A stretch of DNA of 26,944 nucleotides from the NCBI GenBank assembly GCA_964593865.1, contig CAZQKE010000087.1, positions 1 to 26,944 of the forward strand, given 5' to 3'. The stretch's first letter is position 1, and each line of letters begins with the position of its first letter. This DNA comes from CAZQKE01 sp964593865 (GTDB taxonomy: Bacteria; Chloroflexota; Anaerolineae; JAAYZQ01). The notes below the pieces were generated by a model. The model worked only from the letters and a program-made list of their open reading frames with translations, had not been told where the DNA came from and did not search any database. A program made the position numbers and the translations under genes. Positions 1-8,107 of the stretch are shown here, in pieces.

Positions 1-2867
1 GGGTCCACGTCCACCCGCCAGCCGTGGGGCAGGGCCACGTCGCGCAGCAGAGGGGTGGGGTCGGGGGCGCGGATGACGATCTGCCATCGCCATTGCCCGG
101 CGATGCGGCTGAAAAAGCAGGGGGCCGGGCCGATGAGGTCGGCGGGCAGGCCCAAACGGCGGATTTCGGCATCCAGCCAGCGGCCCAGCCGCTCGGCCTC
201 GGTGCGGCAAAGGTGTGCGTCCCGGTGGCGAAAGCGCAAGGCGATCAACCGGCTGAAGGGCGGGTAGCCCAACTGCTGCCGGAAGGTCAGCTCTTGCTCA
301 AAGAAGCTCCGGTAGTCGTGCCGGGCGGCGGCCTGGACGGCATAGTGCTCCGGGTGGTAGGTCTGGACGATGACCTGACCGCCGCGCCGACTGCGCCCCG
401 CCCGCCCCGCCACCTGGGTCAGCAGCTGAAAGGTGCGCTCCGCAGCCCGGAAATCGGGCAGGTAGAGGGAGGTATCCGCCGAGATGACGCCCACCAGCGT
501 CACCAGGGGCAGGTCCAGCCCTTTGGCGATCATCTGCGTCCCGATGAGGATGTCGGCCCGGTGGTCTATGAACCGCTGCAAAAAGCGTTCGTGATCCGGC
601 CCCCGCGCCGTGTCGCTATCCCAGCGGAGCAGCCGCGCGGTGGGGTACATTTCGCGCAGGGCGGCCTCCACCCGCTCCGTGCCCAGACCAAAGAAGCGGA
701 TGCGCCGCCCGCCGCAGGCCGGGCAACGGTCGGGGACCGGTTCCCGGTGGTTGCAACGGTGGCAGATCAGTTGCCCCGCGCTCAGGTGGCGGTGCAGGGT
801 CAGGGGGGTGTCGCAGTGGGGGCACAGGGCCACATAGCCGCAATCGCGGCAGAGGACAAAGGTCGCCGCCCCCCGCCGGTTGAGAAAGAGGATGGCCTGC
901 TCTCCGGCGTCCAGGGTGCGGCGCAGGGCCGCTTGCAGGGCGCGGCTAAAGATGCTGCGGTTCCCGGCGCGGAGTTCCTGGCGCAGGTCCACAATGCGGA
1001 CGGGGGGCATGGCCGGTGAAGGGGCGCCGGGGGAGGGGGCGACTCTGGCGGGTAGTTCCAGCAGGCGGTAATCGCCCCGGACGGCCCGATAATAGTCCAC
1101 CAGGTCGGGGGTTGCGCTGCCCAGCAGGACGGTGGCTCCGGTCAGGCGACCCAGGGCCAGGGCCGCGTCGCGGGCGTGGTAGGCGGGCAGGGGGATCGGC
1201 TCCGATTGTTTGTAGGAGCCGTCATGGGCCTCATCCAGGATGATGAGGCCCAGGCGCGAAAGGGGTGCAAAGAGGGCCGAACGAGGGCCGATGACGATGT
1301 CGGCCTCACCGCTGCGCACCCGTTCCCAGGCGGCGTAGCGTTGGCCCAGGCTGAGCTGGCTGTGGAGCAGGACCACCCGGCCCGGAAAGCGGGCCTCGAA
1401 GCGGCGCACCGTCTGGGCCGTCAGGCTGATTTCCGGGACCAGGACGATGGCCCGCCGCCCGGCGTCCAGCGTCTCGGCCAGCAGCCGCAAATAGATCTCG
1501 GTCTTGCCCGATCCGGTGACGCCGTGGAGCAGGGCTACTCCGCCCTCCTGCTCCCGCCAGGTGCGGAGGAGTCGCGCTTGGTCAGGCGTCAGGCGCGGCC
1601 CTTGCTCCGCCTTTTCGGTAGGCGGTCGTTCGTACTCGTCGGCGTGAAGGCTGATCAGCCCCCGCGCGGCCAGGTGACGCAGGGTGGCAAGGTCCGCGCC
1701 GGTCTGGGCGTAGAGGCCGCCCACCCAGACGCGGCCCGTGCTGCCGCGCAGGGCCTCCAACACGGCGCGGTGTTTCTCCGCGCCGCGCAGTTCAATCACC
1801 CGGTCGAGCGCCTCCTCCGGCGGCAGGCGGAGCAGGACGACCGGCTCCTGCCGGACGCGGCGCAGCAGCCCTTTGCGTTCCAGGGCGGCAATGACCGCCG
1901 GGGAGACGCCCGCCCCGGCCTGAAGTTCATCCAGCGGCAGCACGCCCCCCTGCCGACGCAGGTAGGCGAGGGCGGCGGCCTGTTTGGGGGCGCGGCGCAG
2001 GTCGGTTTGTTCCGCCCCCGGCAGGGCGACGGCCAGCGTCTTCCCTTCGCCGATCTCCACCCAGCCCCGCGCGGCCAGGGCGCGGATGGGGGCCTCGCTG
2101 CAATCGGCCAGGCGGCACAGTTCGGCCGGGGTGAGGGGGGCGTCGGCGTGGCGGGCCAGGAGCCACAGGACCTCGGCCTGTTTGGAGGGACGGCCCAGGC
2201 GGGGCAGGGCCGCCTCAATGGTCGCGTCATCGGCCAGGAGGCGGACGAATTGGACGCGGGGCGGGGCGGGTTGGGGCGGGACCAGGGCAAAGCGGGCGTC
2301 CACCAACCCCCGCTCGGCCAGGGCGTGGACCACGGCCTCCGGGTCGTCGCCGCCGATATGGGTGAGCAGGGTGCGCAGGCGCAGCTTGCCCCCCCGCCGA
2401 CGCAGCACTTCCAGGGCGGCCCGCTCGGCGGGGGAAAGGTCGTCGGGCGGGGGGGCGTCCCCCTTTTCGCCGACGACGACAAAGGTGCGCTCTTCCAGAC
2501 CGGGGGGCAGCATCAGGCGCAGGGCCTGGTAGAGGGGGGCCAGGTACTCCTCGGCGATCCGGCGGGCCAGGGCGATCTGGGTGGGCGTGACGACGGGGCG
2601 CGGGTCGAGGAGTTCGGCCACGTCGCGGATTTCCACCTCCGGCGGCAGGTCGGCGGGCGGGGTCTCGCGCCGGGCGACGATGACGCCCAGGGCGGTGCCG
2701 TGCCCAAAGGGGACCTGGACCAGGCAGCCTACGGCGGCGGTTTCGCGCAGGCGCGGCGGCAGGCGGTAGGTGTAGGTCGCCAGACGCGAACGGTCGCCCC
2801 GCAGCGGCTCAGCGCCGGGCGGCGGACGGCGGTGGGTCGGGCGGTTGACGACGATTTCGGCAAACAT
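1..2867 (-). CDS. priA: Primosomal protein N' (PriA replication-restart helicase), 3' end cut by window edge
   Basis: Superfamily 2 DNA helicase that reloads the replisome at stalled forks. The reverse strand is open from an ATG at 2867 to base 1 (955 codons). It begins MFAEIVVNRP, the typical PriA 3'-DNA-binding domain. The Walker A motif GVTGSGKTEIY has its lysine near residue 455, DEAH lies near 543, and paired CxxC zinc motifs (CRDCG, CPHC, CHRC, CPACGG) span about 672-716. IGTQMIAKGLD and QVAGRAGR are motifs V and VI. The last visible residues, GWRVDVDP, match the usual PriA C-terminus, so only a few residues should be missing. It is about 220 residues longer than E. coli PriA (732 aa). 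The excess lies before the helicase and looks like four winged-helix repeats. The start is 23 bp after the MEMO gene's stop, with no clear Shine-Dalgarno, so translation may be coupled to that gene. Confidence 0.96.
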   Translation of the reverse strand, partial: MFAEIVVNRPTHRRPPPGAEPLRGDRSRLATYTYRLPPRLRETAAVGCLVQVPFGHGTALGVIVARRETPPADLPPEVEIRDVAELLDPRPVVTPTQIALARRIAEEYLAPLYQALRLMLPPGLEERTFVVVGEKGDAPPPDDLSPAERAALEVLRRRGGKLRLRTLLTHIGGDDPEAVVHALAERGLVDARFALVPPQPAPPRVQFVRLLADDATIEAALPRLGRPSKQAEVLWLLARHADAPLTPAELCRLADCSEAPIRALAARGWVEIGEGKTLAVALPGAEQTDLRRAPKQAAALAYLRRQGGVLPLDELQAGAGVSPAVIAALERKGLLRRVRQEPVVLLRLPPEEALDRVIELRGAEKHRAVLEALRGSTGRVWVGGLYAQTGADLATLRHLAARGLISLHADEYERPPTEKAEQGPRLTPDQARLLRTWREQEGGVALLHGVTGSGKTEIYLRLLAETLDAGRRAIVLVPEISLTAQTVRRFEARFPGRVVLLHSQLSLGQRYAAWERVRSGEADIVIGPRSALFAPLSRLGLIILDEAHDGSYKQSEPIPLPAYHARDAALALGRLTGATVLLGSATPDLVDYYRAVRGDYRLLELPARVAPSPGAPSPAMPPVRIVDLRQELRAGNRSIFSRALQAALRRTLDAGEQAILFLNRRGAATFVLCRDCGYVALCPHCDTPLTLHRHLSAGQLICHRCNHREPVPDRCPACGGRRIRFFGLGTERVEAALREMYPTARLLRWDSDTARGPDHERFLQRFIDHRADILIGTQMIAKGLDLPLVTLVGVISADTSLYLPDFRAAERTFQLLTQVAGRAGRSRRGGQVIVQTYHPEHYAVQAAARHDYRSFFEQELTFRQQLGYPPFSRLIALRFRHRDAHLCRTEAERLGRWLDAEIRRLGLPADLIGPAPCFFSRIAGQWRWQIVIRAPDPTPLLRDVALPHGWRVDVD

Positions 2868-2876
2868 GGGCAATGA

Positions 2877-2897
2877 GGAATGACCACTGGTCATTCC
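2877..2897 (-). promoter_or_regulatory. Perfect inverted repeat at the MEMO-priA junction
   Basis: Two 10-bp arms, GGAATGACCA and TGGTCATTCC, flank a single central base. In the leftward transcript they can form a 9-bp stem with a 3-nt loop that contains the MEMO stop codon and ends 9 nt before the priA ATG. There is no following T-run, so it is not an intrinsic terminator. It could be an operator, a processing site or a control on priA translation. No function is shown by the sequence. Confidence 0.5.
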
Positions 2898-3736
2898 CTA
2901 AACACCGCCGCAGCCAGATAGCCCACGGTGTACTGCCCGGCGCGGCGTTGACCGGTGACGTCGCCCGAATTGGTGTGGTGCAGGATGCGGGCGGCGTTTG
3001 CGCCCAGGTCGCGGGCGGCGTGGAGGACGGTCAGGATCGGCATCCGCCCGCAGACGGAACAGCCGGGGGCCATGAGCAGCCGGGTCAGCGTGTCCAGGTC
3101 ATAGGCGGCGATGGCTTCCACCACAGGGCGGTCGCGGCGCACCACCTCGTCATAGTTTTCAATGTGGTGCATATCGGAGCTGGCGACCAGGAGGACGCGC
3201 TGCCCTTGCTCCCGGCGTTGGCGGATGATGCGGCTCAGGGCGGCGGCCAGGCGGCGGGCCGTCGCCGGATCGTCCGCGCTCATCATGATCGGCACCAGGG
3301 TAAATTCTTCCAGCTGGCGTTGGAGGAAGGGGAGCTGAATCTCCAGCGAATGCTCCACGTCGCGCATCACGCCGCGCACATGGACCTGCTCCCGCAGGGC
3401 GGCGATGAAAGCCCGGTCCAGGGGGACCAGGCCCAGGGGTGTTTCGTAGGCGTCCTCGGTGCTGACGGCGTAATCGCCCACCCAGGCTCGGTGGCTGGGT
3501 CCCAGCAGCACCACGGTATCGTAGCGCCGCCCGTCCAGCTGGCGGTAGGCGTAGGCTGCCGTCTGGCCTGAATAGACGTACCCGGCGTGGGGGCTGATGA
3601 GGCCCAGCAGTTCCCCTTTGCCGTCGGGCGGCGGGACGCGGGCCAGATACTCGTCTATGGTCCGGGCCAACTGCTTGGCCGTGCCGGGATACCAGCTCCC
3701 GGCGATGACGGAACGGCGGATGGTGTGTACAGACAT
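2891..3736 (-). CDS. MEMO-family protein (AmmeMemoRadiSam system protein B)
   Basis: A 281-residue protein of the MEMO1 family, related in fold to class III extradiol dioxygenases. Family hallmarks are visible: RRSVIAGSWYPG at the start, SPHAGYVYSG with His50, LGPSHRAW with His82, SSDMHHIENY near residue 190, and GCSVCGRMP near 235. These supply the His/Cys residues that form the metal site in characterised homologues. In many prokaryotes this family occurs with AMMECR1 and a radical-SAM protein (hence the name). Neither partner is in this window, so the cellular role cannot be stated. GGAGG upstream of the ATG at 3736 supports the start. It lies between scpA and priA on the same strand, separated from scpA by the palindromic repeat array. 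Confidence 0.9.
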   Translation of the reverse strand: MSVHTIRRSVIAGSWYPGTAKQLARTIDEYLARVPPPDGKGELLGLISPHAGYVYSGQTAAYAYRQLDGRRYDTVVLLGPSHRAWVGDYAVSTEDAYETPLGLVPLDRAFIAALREQVHVRGVMRDVEHSLEIQLPFLQRQLEEFTLVPIMMSADDPATARRLAAALSRIIRQRREQGQRVLLVASSDMHHIENYDEVVRRDRPVVEAIAAYDLDTLTRLLMAPGCSVCGRMPILTVLHAARDLGANAARILHHTNSGDVTGQRRAGQYTVGYLAAAVFRE

Positions 3737-3763
3737 TTTCCTACCCTCCGAGGAAAGTTCGTC

Positions 3764-3978
3764 CCTTTGCGCCTTTGCGGTTCAAATTTCTGGAACCGCC
3801 AAGACGCGAAGGGCGCGAAGGCTTTTTTCTTTTTCTCTTTGCGCCCTTTGCGCCTTTGCGGTTCAAATCTTGGAACCGCCAAGACGCGAGGGGCGCGAAG
3901 GCTTTTTTCTTTTTCTTCCTTTCTTTGCGTCCTTTGCGCCTTCGCGGTTCAAATCTTGGAACCGCCAAGACGCGAAGG
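3764..3978. repeat. Array of three imperfect palindromic repeats
   Basis: Three copies of an imperfect palindrome lie between scpA and the MEMO gene, with a period of 81 and then 86 bp. Each has a left arm like CTTTGCGCCTTTGCGGTTC, a centre of about 8-9 bases (AAATCTTG-like), and a right arm like GAACCGCCAAGACGCGAAG. The arms pair at about 16 of 19 positions in the first unit. Units are separated by pyrimidine-rich tracts such as GCTTTTTTCTTTTTC. Reading frames across the array produce low-complexity peptides (NRQDAKGAK, FFFF) and are not genes. The same element recurs at 16981-17100, so it is a dispersed family. Each unit could form a stem-loop in the RNA, but strong functional claims are not warranted. 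Confidence 0.9.
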
Positions 3979-3991
3979 ACACGGAGTTTTT

Positions 3992-4738
3992 TTACCCTTT
4001 CTTTGCCTTTACGATCAAAATGTCGCCAAAGAGTCGGTCCTGGCGCATCGTAACCCGGAGCTGCTTGACCAGCTCCAGCAAGGCCAACAGGGTGACGATG
4101 ATCTCAATCCTGCCGCTTGCATCTTGCAACAGGCGCAGAAAACTCACCGGGCGACCGGAGGCCACGCGCCGTTCAATCAAGGCCATTTGCTGGGCAATGG
4201 TGATGCGGATCGGGGGGACCGCGCCGTCGACCGACGGCTCCGGCGGTTTGATCTGCAACGCCCGACGCACGGCGGCCAGGAGATCGGCCAAGCTCACATC
4301 CCCCAGATCTGCCCTTTTTTCCAGGGGGGGGATACCGGCCAGCCGCACGAAGGAACTGCCCCCCCGCTCTTCCATCTTTTGCAGCCAACGGGCTGCTTCT
4401 TTGAATTTTTTGTATTCAATGAGCTGCTGCACCAAGTCTTCGCCCACATCCTCTTCATCGGGAAGGGAGGGTGCAGGCGGGCGGGGCAACAGGACCTGCG
4501 ATTTGATGAGCAAAAGCTTGGCCGCCACGACCAGGAAATCGGCCAGGTTGTCCGGATCCCGTTCGCCCAGACGGGCCAGGTACTCCAGGTATTGGTTCGT
4601 GACCTGGGCCAGCGAAACCTGGGTGATGTCCAGTTCCTGTCGCTCAATGAGGTGTAAAAGCAGGTCCAGCGGACCCTCAAACACGGGCAAGGCTACCTGA
4701 TAGGCGGGCGGAGAATCCCCCACGGGATGTTCACTCAT
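3992..4738 (-). CDS. scpA: Segregation and condensation protein A
   Basis: Kleisin subunit of the bacterial SMC-ScpAB condensin, which compacts and separates chromosomes. The 248-residue product has the ScpA signature near its start, VFEGPLDLLLHLIERQELDI, followed by DFLVVAAKLLLIKSQVLLP, then the C-terminal winged-helix region that contacts the SMC head. The length is normal for the family. The ATG at 4738 is preferred over one 13 codons upstream because GGAG sits about 7 nt before it and because it gives a short 8-bp overlap with the stop of the upstream wall-enzyme gene, suggesting translational coupling. scpB and smc are not in the window. The palindromic repeat array begins about 14 bp after the stop. 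Confidence 0.95.
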   Translation of the reverse strand: MSEHPVGDSPPAYQVALPVFEGPLDLLLHLIERQELDITQVSLAQVTNQYLEYLARLGERDPDNLADFLVVAAKLLLIKSQVLLPRPPAPSLPDEEDVGEDLVQQLIEYKKFKEAARWLQKMEERGGSSFVRLAGIPPLEKRADLGDVSLADLLAAVRRALQIKPPEPSVDGAVPPIRITIAQQMALIERRVASGRPVSFLRLLQDASGRIEIIVTLLALLELVKQLRVTMRQDRLFGDILIVKAKKG

Positions 4739-7361
4739 CAAAGCTCCGGAAGCGACGGCCCTGGGCAACCAATTCATCCAACATCCGTTTGGTGTCGGCC
4801 TCGTTCTTCCCGGCCAGGCGATCTACTTTGCAGCCGTTGGCCTTGAGCCAGTCCTCCACTTGGCGTGGAACCCCCAGCGGCCCGCCGACGATGGTGACAT
4901 AGGTCGCCTGGACGGCCTCATCGGGCCGGAAGCCGACGGTAGGCGCGAACCTGCCGATATACTCTTGGGCATTGAGCCAGTCTTGGCGCGCCCAGTCGCC
5001 GTTCCGCTTCCAAAAGAGCATGTAGTGGTAGATGGGGCGTTCCCCCGCTGCCGGCAGCGGGACGTTTTGGGCTTCTTCTTGGATGCGGACGATTTCCTGA
5101 CGCAATATGCTTTTCCACTTGCGCTTCTTGCGCCACTCATCGCCGGGGCAGGTAGTTCTGTTGAATTCTTGGTGCCCCTTGACGGCGTCCAGGTCCAGAT
5201 CCAATTCCTGCAGGAGCCAGGCCAGCAGGTGAGCCGTGGCTTGGAGCTGGGCAGGGGGCGGTATCTTGCCCACAAATCTGCCCAGCAGGCAGATTCCGGC
5301 CGTGGTCGTGTTGTGTTGGTAGACCTGGTGGGAAATGGTTTCCAGGCGATTGGTCTGGTAGATCACGCCGTCTTCCGATACGACAAAATGGTAGCCGATC
5401 CCTGCCCATTGGTCGTGGTCAATGTGGTAACGGGCCAGTCGCGTGGGACCGACGTGGGGGGGGACCGCGCTGTGATGGACGACCAGGTGTTGGATTTTAG
5501 AGAGAGGCCGGGTGGGGTAACGTTTGGTCGGGTGCTTGGGCAGCTTGTCCACAATGTCCTGGATGGCCGGTTTGCCGACCTTTGCCGGGGCCGACGGCGG
5601 CGGCGACACAGGGGGTTGTTCTCGGAGCCGCTCAATTTCTTCTTGCAAGGAGGCGATTTGGGCGCGCAGGGAAGCGATCAGGGCCGTTTGGTCTTCACCG
5701 ACGCTTTCCAGCACGGCATTGACCTTTTCCAGCAGCTTCTCTTTCCACTTTTGACCACGCAGCCATTGCTTGCCGGGCGACTGGGTGTTGATCAGCTCCG
5801 AAAGTCCCACGATCTGTGTTGGGGAAAGACGCAGGGTGGTCAGCAACCAAGCGCACAATTTGCCTCCGGCTTCCAACTGGGCCGCCGTGGGGATGGCCTT
5901 GGTAAAGTTACCGGGGAAGGCGATCCCCACACCCTCCCGGCTGTAGCGGAAGGCATGTTCGGAGGCGGTTTCCAAGCGGTTGGTCTGGTAGATGGTTCCA
6001 TCGGCGGCGACGACAAAGTGGTAGGTGATGCCCGCCTTGTCCAGCCGGTTTACCTGATACCGGGCCAATCGTCGGGGGGTGACGGTCGGGCCGGTAGCGG
6101 TGTGGTGGATGATGATGCGGGTGATGTCGGTCAGGGGACGGGTAGGATAGCGTTTGGAAGGGTGTTTGGGCAGGTCGTCGCTGATGTCCTGGATGGGAGG
6201 CTTGACCGCGCCGGTGGCGGGCGGCCTTTGGCTCAGCTCCTGCACGCGGGCCTCCAGCTCGGCGATCTTTTTGCGGGCCAACCATACCTCGCTCCCGATC
6301 AGTTTGAGCCGGATTTTGCCCTTTTTCGTCTCCTCCATCGCCACGCGCTGGAAGTACTGGGAGGGTAGGCCGTATTCGGTGAACTGCTCGGTGATGGGAT
6401 AGCCGCACAGGTCCAGCCCGTGGGTGTCGAAAAAGTCCAGGAATTTGCCCCGCACCGTTTTCTGCGTCTCCGGGAAAAACCGTTCTTGGGGTTTTGGCTG
6501 CGGGGGGGCGGGCGGGCCGACGATCTCAACCGCCCTGCGTTCCATTGTGCCCACCGCGCGGACGACGGGCAACATTTCCCCGCCTTCCTTCATCCACACA
6601 AAGCGGACCCACTGGGGATCGGGGGAAGAGGCGATAAAGGCACAGGCCGAACCCAAGTAGGGGTATTTGTTCAGCTCCCGGTAATATTGGACGTATTGGC
6701 GGGCGATTTTGTCGCGGGGCATCCGGTCGGGCGGGGTGGAGTTGCCGAATTCGGTGATCTCTATCCGCATGTTGGGGAAACGCTCATGGTAGAGCTGGAA
6801 ACGCAGCCCCCAGGCCTTTTTCAAGGTGTTGTCGTACTGCCAATAGGGGTGACAACCGAGCCAATCCGATTCAAGGATGACATCTCGGCAGATGTCCAGC
6901 CAAGCCAGGTCCCGGTGATGGGGGGCCAGGCCGGGAAAGCCGAATTTGGCCCAGGGATGGGCTTTGCGCAAGAGGGTGAGCACTTGGCGATACCAATTGC
7001 GAAAGGAGCGGGCGTCGCTATCGCTGTTGCCCCATCCTTCAATGCCGTCTTGGTGGTTCGGTTCGTTATGGATTTCAAATTTGACGGCATAAGGCTTGAG
7101 GCGGTCGATGATGGGACTCATTTTGGCCACGAATTGGGCCGGGCCGGGACGCTGGCTGCCGTTGAGATCGGGATCGTAGAGACGGACGATGAACTCCAGA
7201 TCGGGGTTTTCGCGGCGCAGCCGTTGGTAAACGCTGACATCGGTTTGGGACATGGTTTTCAGCGTTTCAATGCGGGCTTGGCGGATAAGGGCATAGTCGT
7301 GTTCGGTAAAAAAGACATCGTTGCGGGCGTGCAATCCCACACGGGTTCTATGCTTTGCCAT
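4731..7361 (-). CDS. Multidomain wall enzyme: glycoside hydrolase-like domain, two PGRP amidase domains, cell-wall-binding-like tail
   Basis: 876 residues. Residues about 1-270 resemble a clan-A glycoside hydrolase barrel, with a probable acid/base in EIHNEPNH (Glu100) and a nucleophile in EITEFG (Glu204). Two PGRP/amidase-2 domains follow (about 390-545 and 598-750), each introduced by the same KRYPTRPL-containing lead and IIHHTA or VVHHSA. The second keeps the distal zinc ligands (His730 in VKGHQEF, Cys738 in TTCPGDEW). The first has Ser521 and Ser528 there and is probably non-catalytic. A coiled coil lies near 555-582. The tail, VTIVGGPLGVPRQVEDWLKA onward, resembles a cell-wall-binding repeat 2 (PF04122-like). 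No signal peptide or membrane segment is seen. ATG 7361 has AGGAG 8 nt upstream; an in-frame ATG at 7400 is excluded because it overlaps the -10 box. First gene of the scpA/MEMO/priA series. The exact glycoside hydrolase family is not assigned. Confidence 0.85.
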   Translation of the reverse strand: MAKHRTRVGLHARNDVFFTEHDYALIRQARIETLKTMSQTDVSVYQRLRRENPDLEFIVRLYDPDLNGSQRPGPAQFVAKMSPIIDRLKPYAVKFEIHNEPNHQDGIEGWGNSDSDARSFRNWYRQVLTLLRKAHPWAKFGFPGLAPHHRDLAWLDICRDVILESDWLGCHPYWQYDNTLKKAWGLRFQLYHERFPNMRIEITEFGNSTPPDRMPRDKIARQYVQYYRELNKYPYLGSACAFIASSPDPQWVRFVWMKEGGEMLPVVRAVGTMERRAVEIVGPPAPPQPKPQERFFPETQKTVRGKFLDFFDTHGLDLCGYPITEQFTEYGLPSQYFQRVAMEETKKGKIRLKLIGSEVWLARKKIAELEARVQELSQRPPATGAVKPPIQDISDDLPKHPSKRYPTRPLTDITRIIIHHTATGPTVTPRRLARYQVNRLDKAGITYHFVVAADGTIYQTNRLETASEHAFRYSREGVGIAFPGNFTKAIPTAAQLEAGGKLCAWLLTTLRLSPTQIVGLSELINTQSPGKQWLRGQKWKEKLLEKVNAVLESVGEDQTALIASLRAQIASLQEEIERLREQPPVSPPPSAPAKVGKPAIQDIVDKLPKHPTKRYPTRPLSKIQHLVVHHSAVPPHVGPTRLARYHIDHDQWAGIGYHFVVSEDGVIYQTNRLETISHQVYQHNTTTAGICLLGRFVGKIPPPAQLQATAHLLAWLLQELDLDLDAVKGHQEFNRTTCPGDEWRKKRKWKSILRQEIVRIQEEAQNVPLPAAGERPIYHYMLFWKRNGDWARQDWLNAQEYIGRFAPTVGFRPDEAVQATYVTIVGGPLGVPRQVEDWLKANGCKVDRLAGKNEADTKRMLDELVAQGRRFRSFDE

Positions 7362-7388
7362 TTCGCTCACTCCTTTCCCGGCAGAGAC

Positions 7389-7417
7389 ATTATACCGCAA
7401 AAGCCCTAACCTGACAA
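7389..7417 (-). promoter_or_regulatory. Sigma-70-type promoter for the wall-enzyme/scpA series
   Basis: On the reverse strand TTGTCA (7412-7417) and a perfect TATAAT (7389-7394) are separated by exactly 17 bp, 28 bp upstream of the ATG at 7361. It shows that the longer reading frame beginning at 7400 is not the translated one. Confidence 0.8.
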
Positions 7418-7451
7418 AGCGGGGGGAACACGCCAGGGGGAGGATGCGCCA

Positions 7452-8105
7452 TCAAGGTTGGTCGGGAGGGGCAGGCTTGATCAGCCCGGCGCGGATGGCG
7501 TGCATGACCGCCTCCGTGCGGTTCTGTGCACCCAATTTCTGGAATACTTTTTTCAAATGGTATTTGACGGTGTTCTCGCTGACCGACAACGCTTGGGCAA
7601 TGGCTTTGTTGGGCAGCCCTTTGGCCACTAACTGTAGCAGCTCTATCTCCCGTTCGGTCAGCTGCCGTCCTTTCTTGGTCGGCTCCCGACGGGGAGCGGA
7701 AAGACCTTCCAACAGTCGCGCAGCCGTGCGGCGGCTGATGGCCGCCTCGCCGCGACTCAACCCCTCCAACATTTCCAAGAACTCGTCGGCGGTCATATCC
7801 TTGAGCAGGTAGCCCCGCGCTCCGGCTTCAATGGCCTGGAACAGGTCGCTATCTTCCGCCGAGACGGTCACGACCACGACCTGGGTCTCCGGCAGTTTCT
7901 CCTTGATTTGGCGCAGGGCCTCCAATCCGCCCATCTTGGGCATGGAAATATCCATGAGCACCAGGTCCGGCCGCAGGCGCAAGGCCATCTCCACCGCTGC
8001 CCGACCATCACCAACCTGCCCCACCACTTCAAAACCGGCGGCCTGCAACAGGCTGATGATTCCATCTCGGAAAAGGGCATGGTCATCGGCTACCAAAACC
8101 CGCAT
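7452..8105 (-). CDS. NarL/LuxR-family response regulator
   Basis: 217-residue transcription factor that should be phosphorylated by the histidine kinase encoded immediately upstream. The receiver domain (about 1-120) has the acidic pair Asp7/Asp8, phospho-acceptor Asp52 in VLMDISMPKMGG, Thr80 and Lys102. The C-terminal LuxR-type helix-turn-helix (about 148-210) shows LTEREIELLQLVAKG and NKAIAQALSVSENTVKYHL. ATG 8105 was chosen because it starts the receiver cleanly, follows the kinase stop by 2 bp and has GAGGAG about 9 nt upstream; the 21 codons further upstream overlap the kinase and look non-coding. Targets are unknown. Candidates are its own operon and the divergent dehydratase operon at 10792. 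Confidence 0.95.
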   Translation of the reverse strand: MRVLVADDHALFRDGIISLLQAAGFEVVGQVGDGRAAVEMALRLRPDLVLMDISMPKMGGLEALRQIKEKLPETQVVVVTVSAEDSDLFQAIEAGARGYLLKDMTADEFLEMLEGLSRGEAAISRRTAARLLEGLSAPRREPTKKGRQLTEREIELLQLVAKGLPNKAIAQALSVSENTVKYHLKKVFQKLGAQNRTEAVMHAIRAGLIKPAPPDQP

Positions 8106-8107
8106 GT

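Noticed and set aside
24..2876. Long forward open frames opposite priA (331 and 566 residues)
   Set aside because: They are antisense shadows of a clear PriA gene in GC-rich sequence. Their glycine/glutamine/arginine-rich peptides match no family I recognise.
3764..3978. CRISPR array
   Set aside because: Units are self-complementary, separated by similar pyrimidine tracts rather than unique spacers, and only three are present.
3587..4700. Forward open frames through the palindromic repeats and scpA
   Set aside because: Their peptides are translations of the repeats (NRQDAKGAK-like, FFFF) and then antisense scpA.
4860..6368. 502-residue forward open frame opposite the wall enzyme
   Set aside because: It is antisense to the PGRP domains, whose motifs are intact on the reverse strand, and it has no Shine-Dalgarno or recognisable domain.
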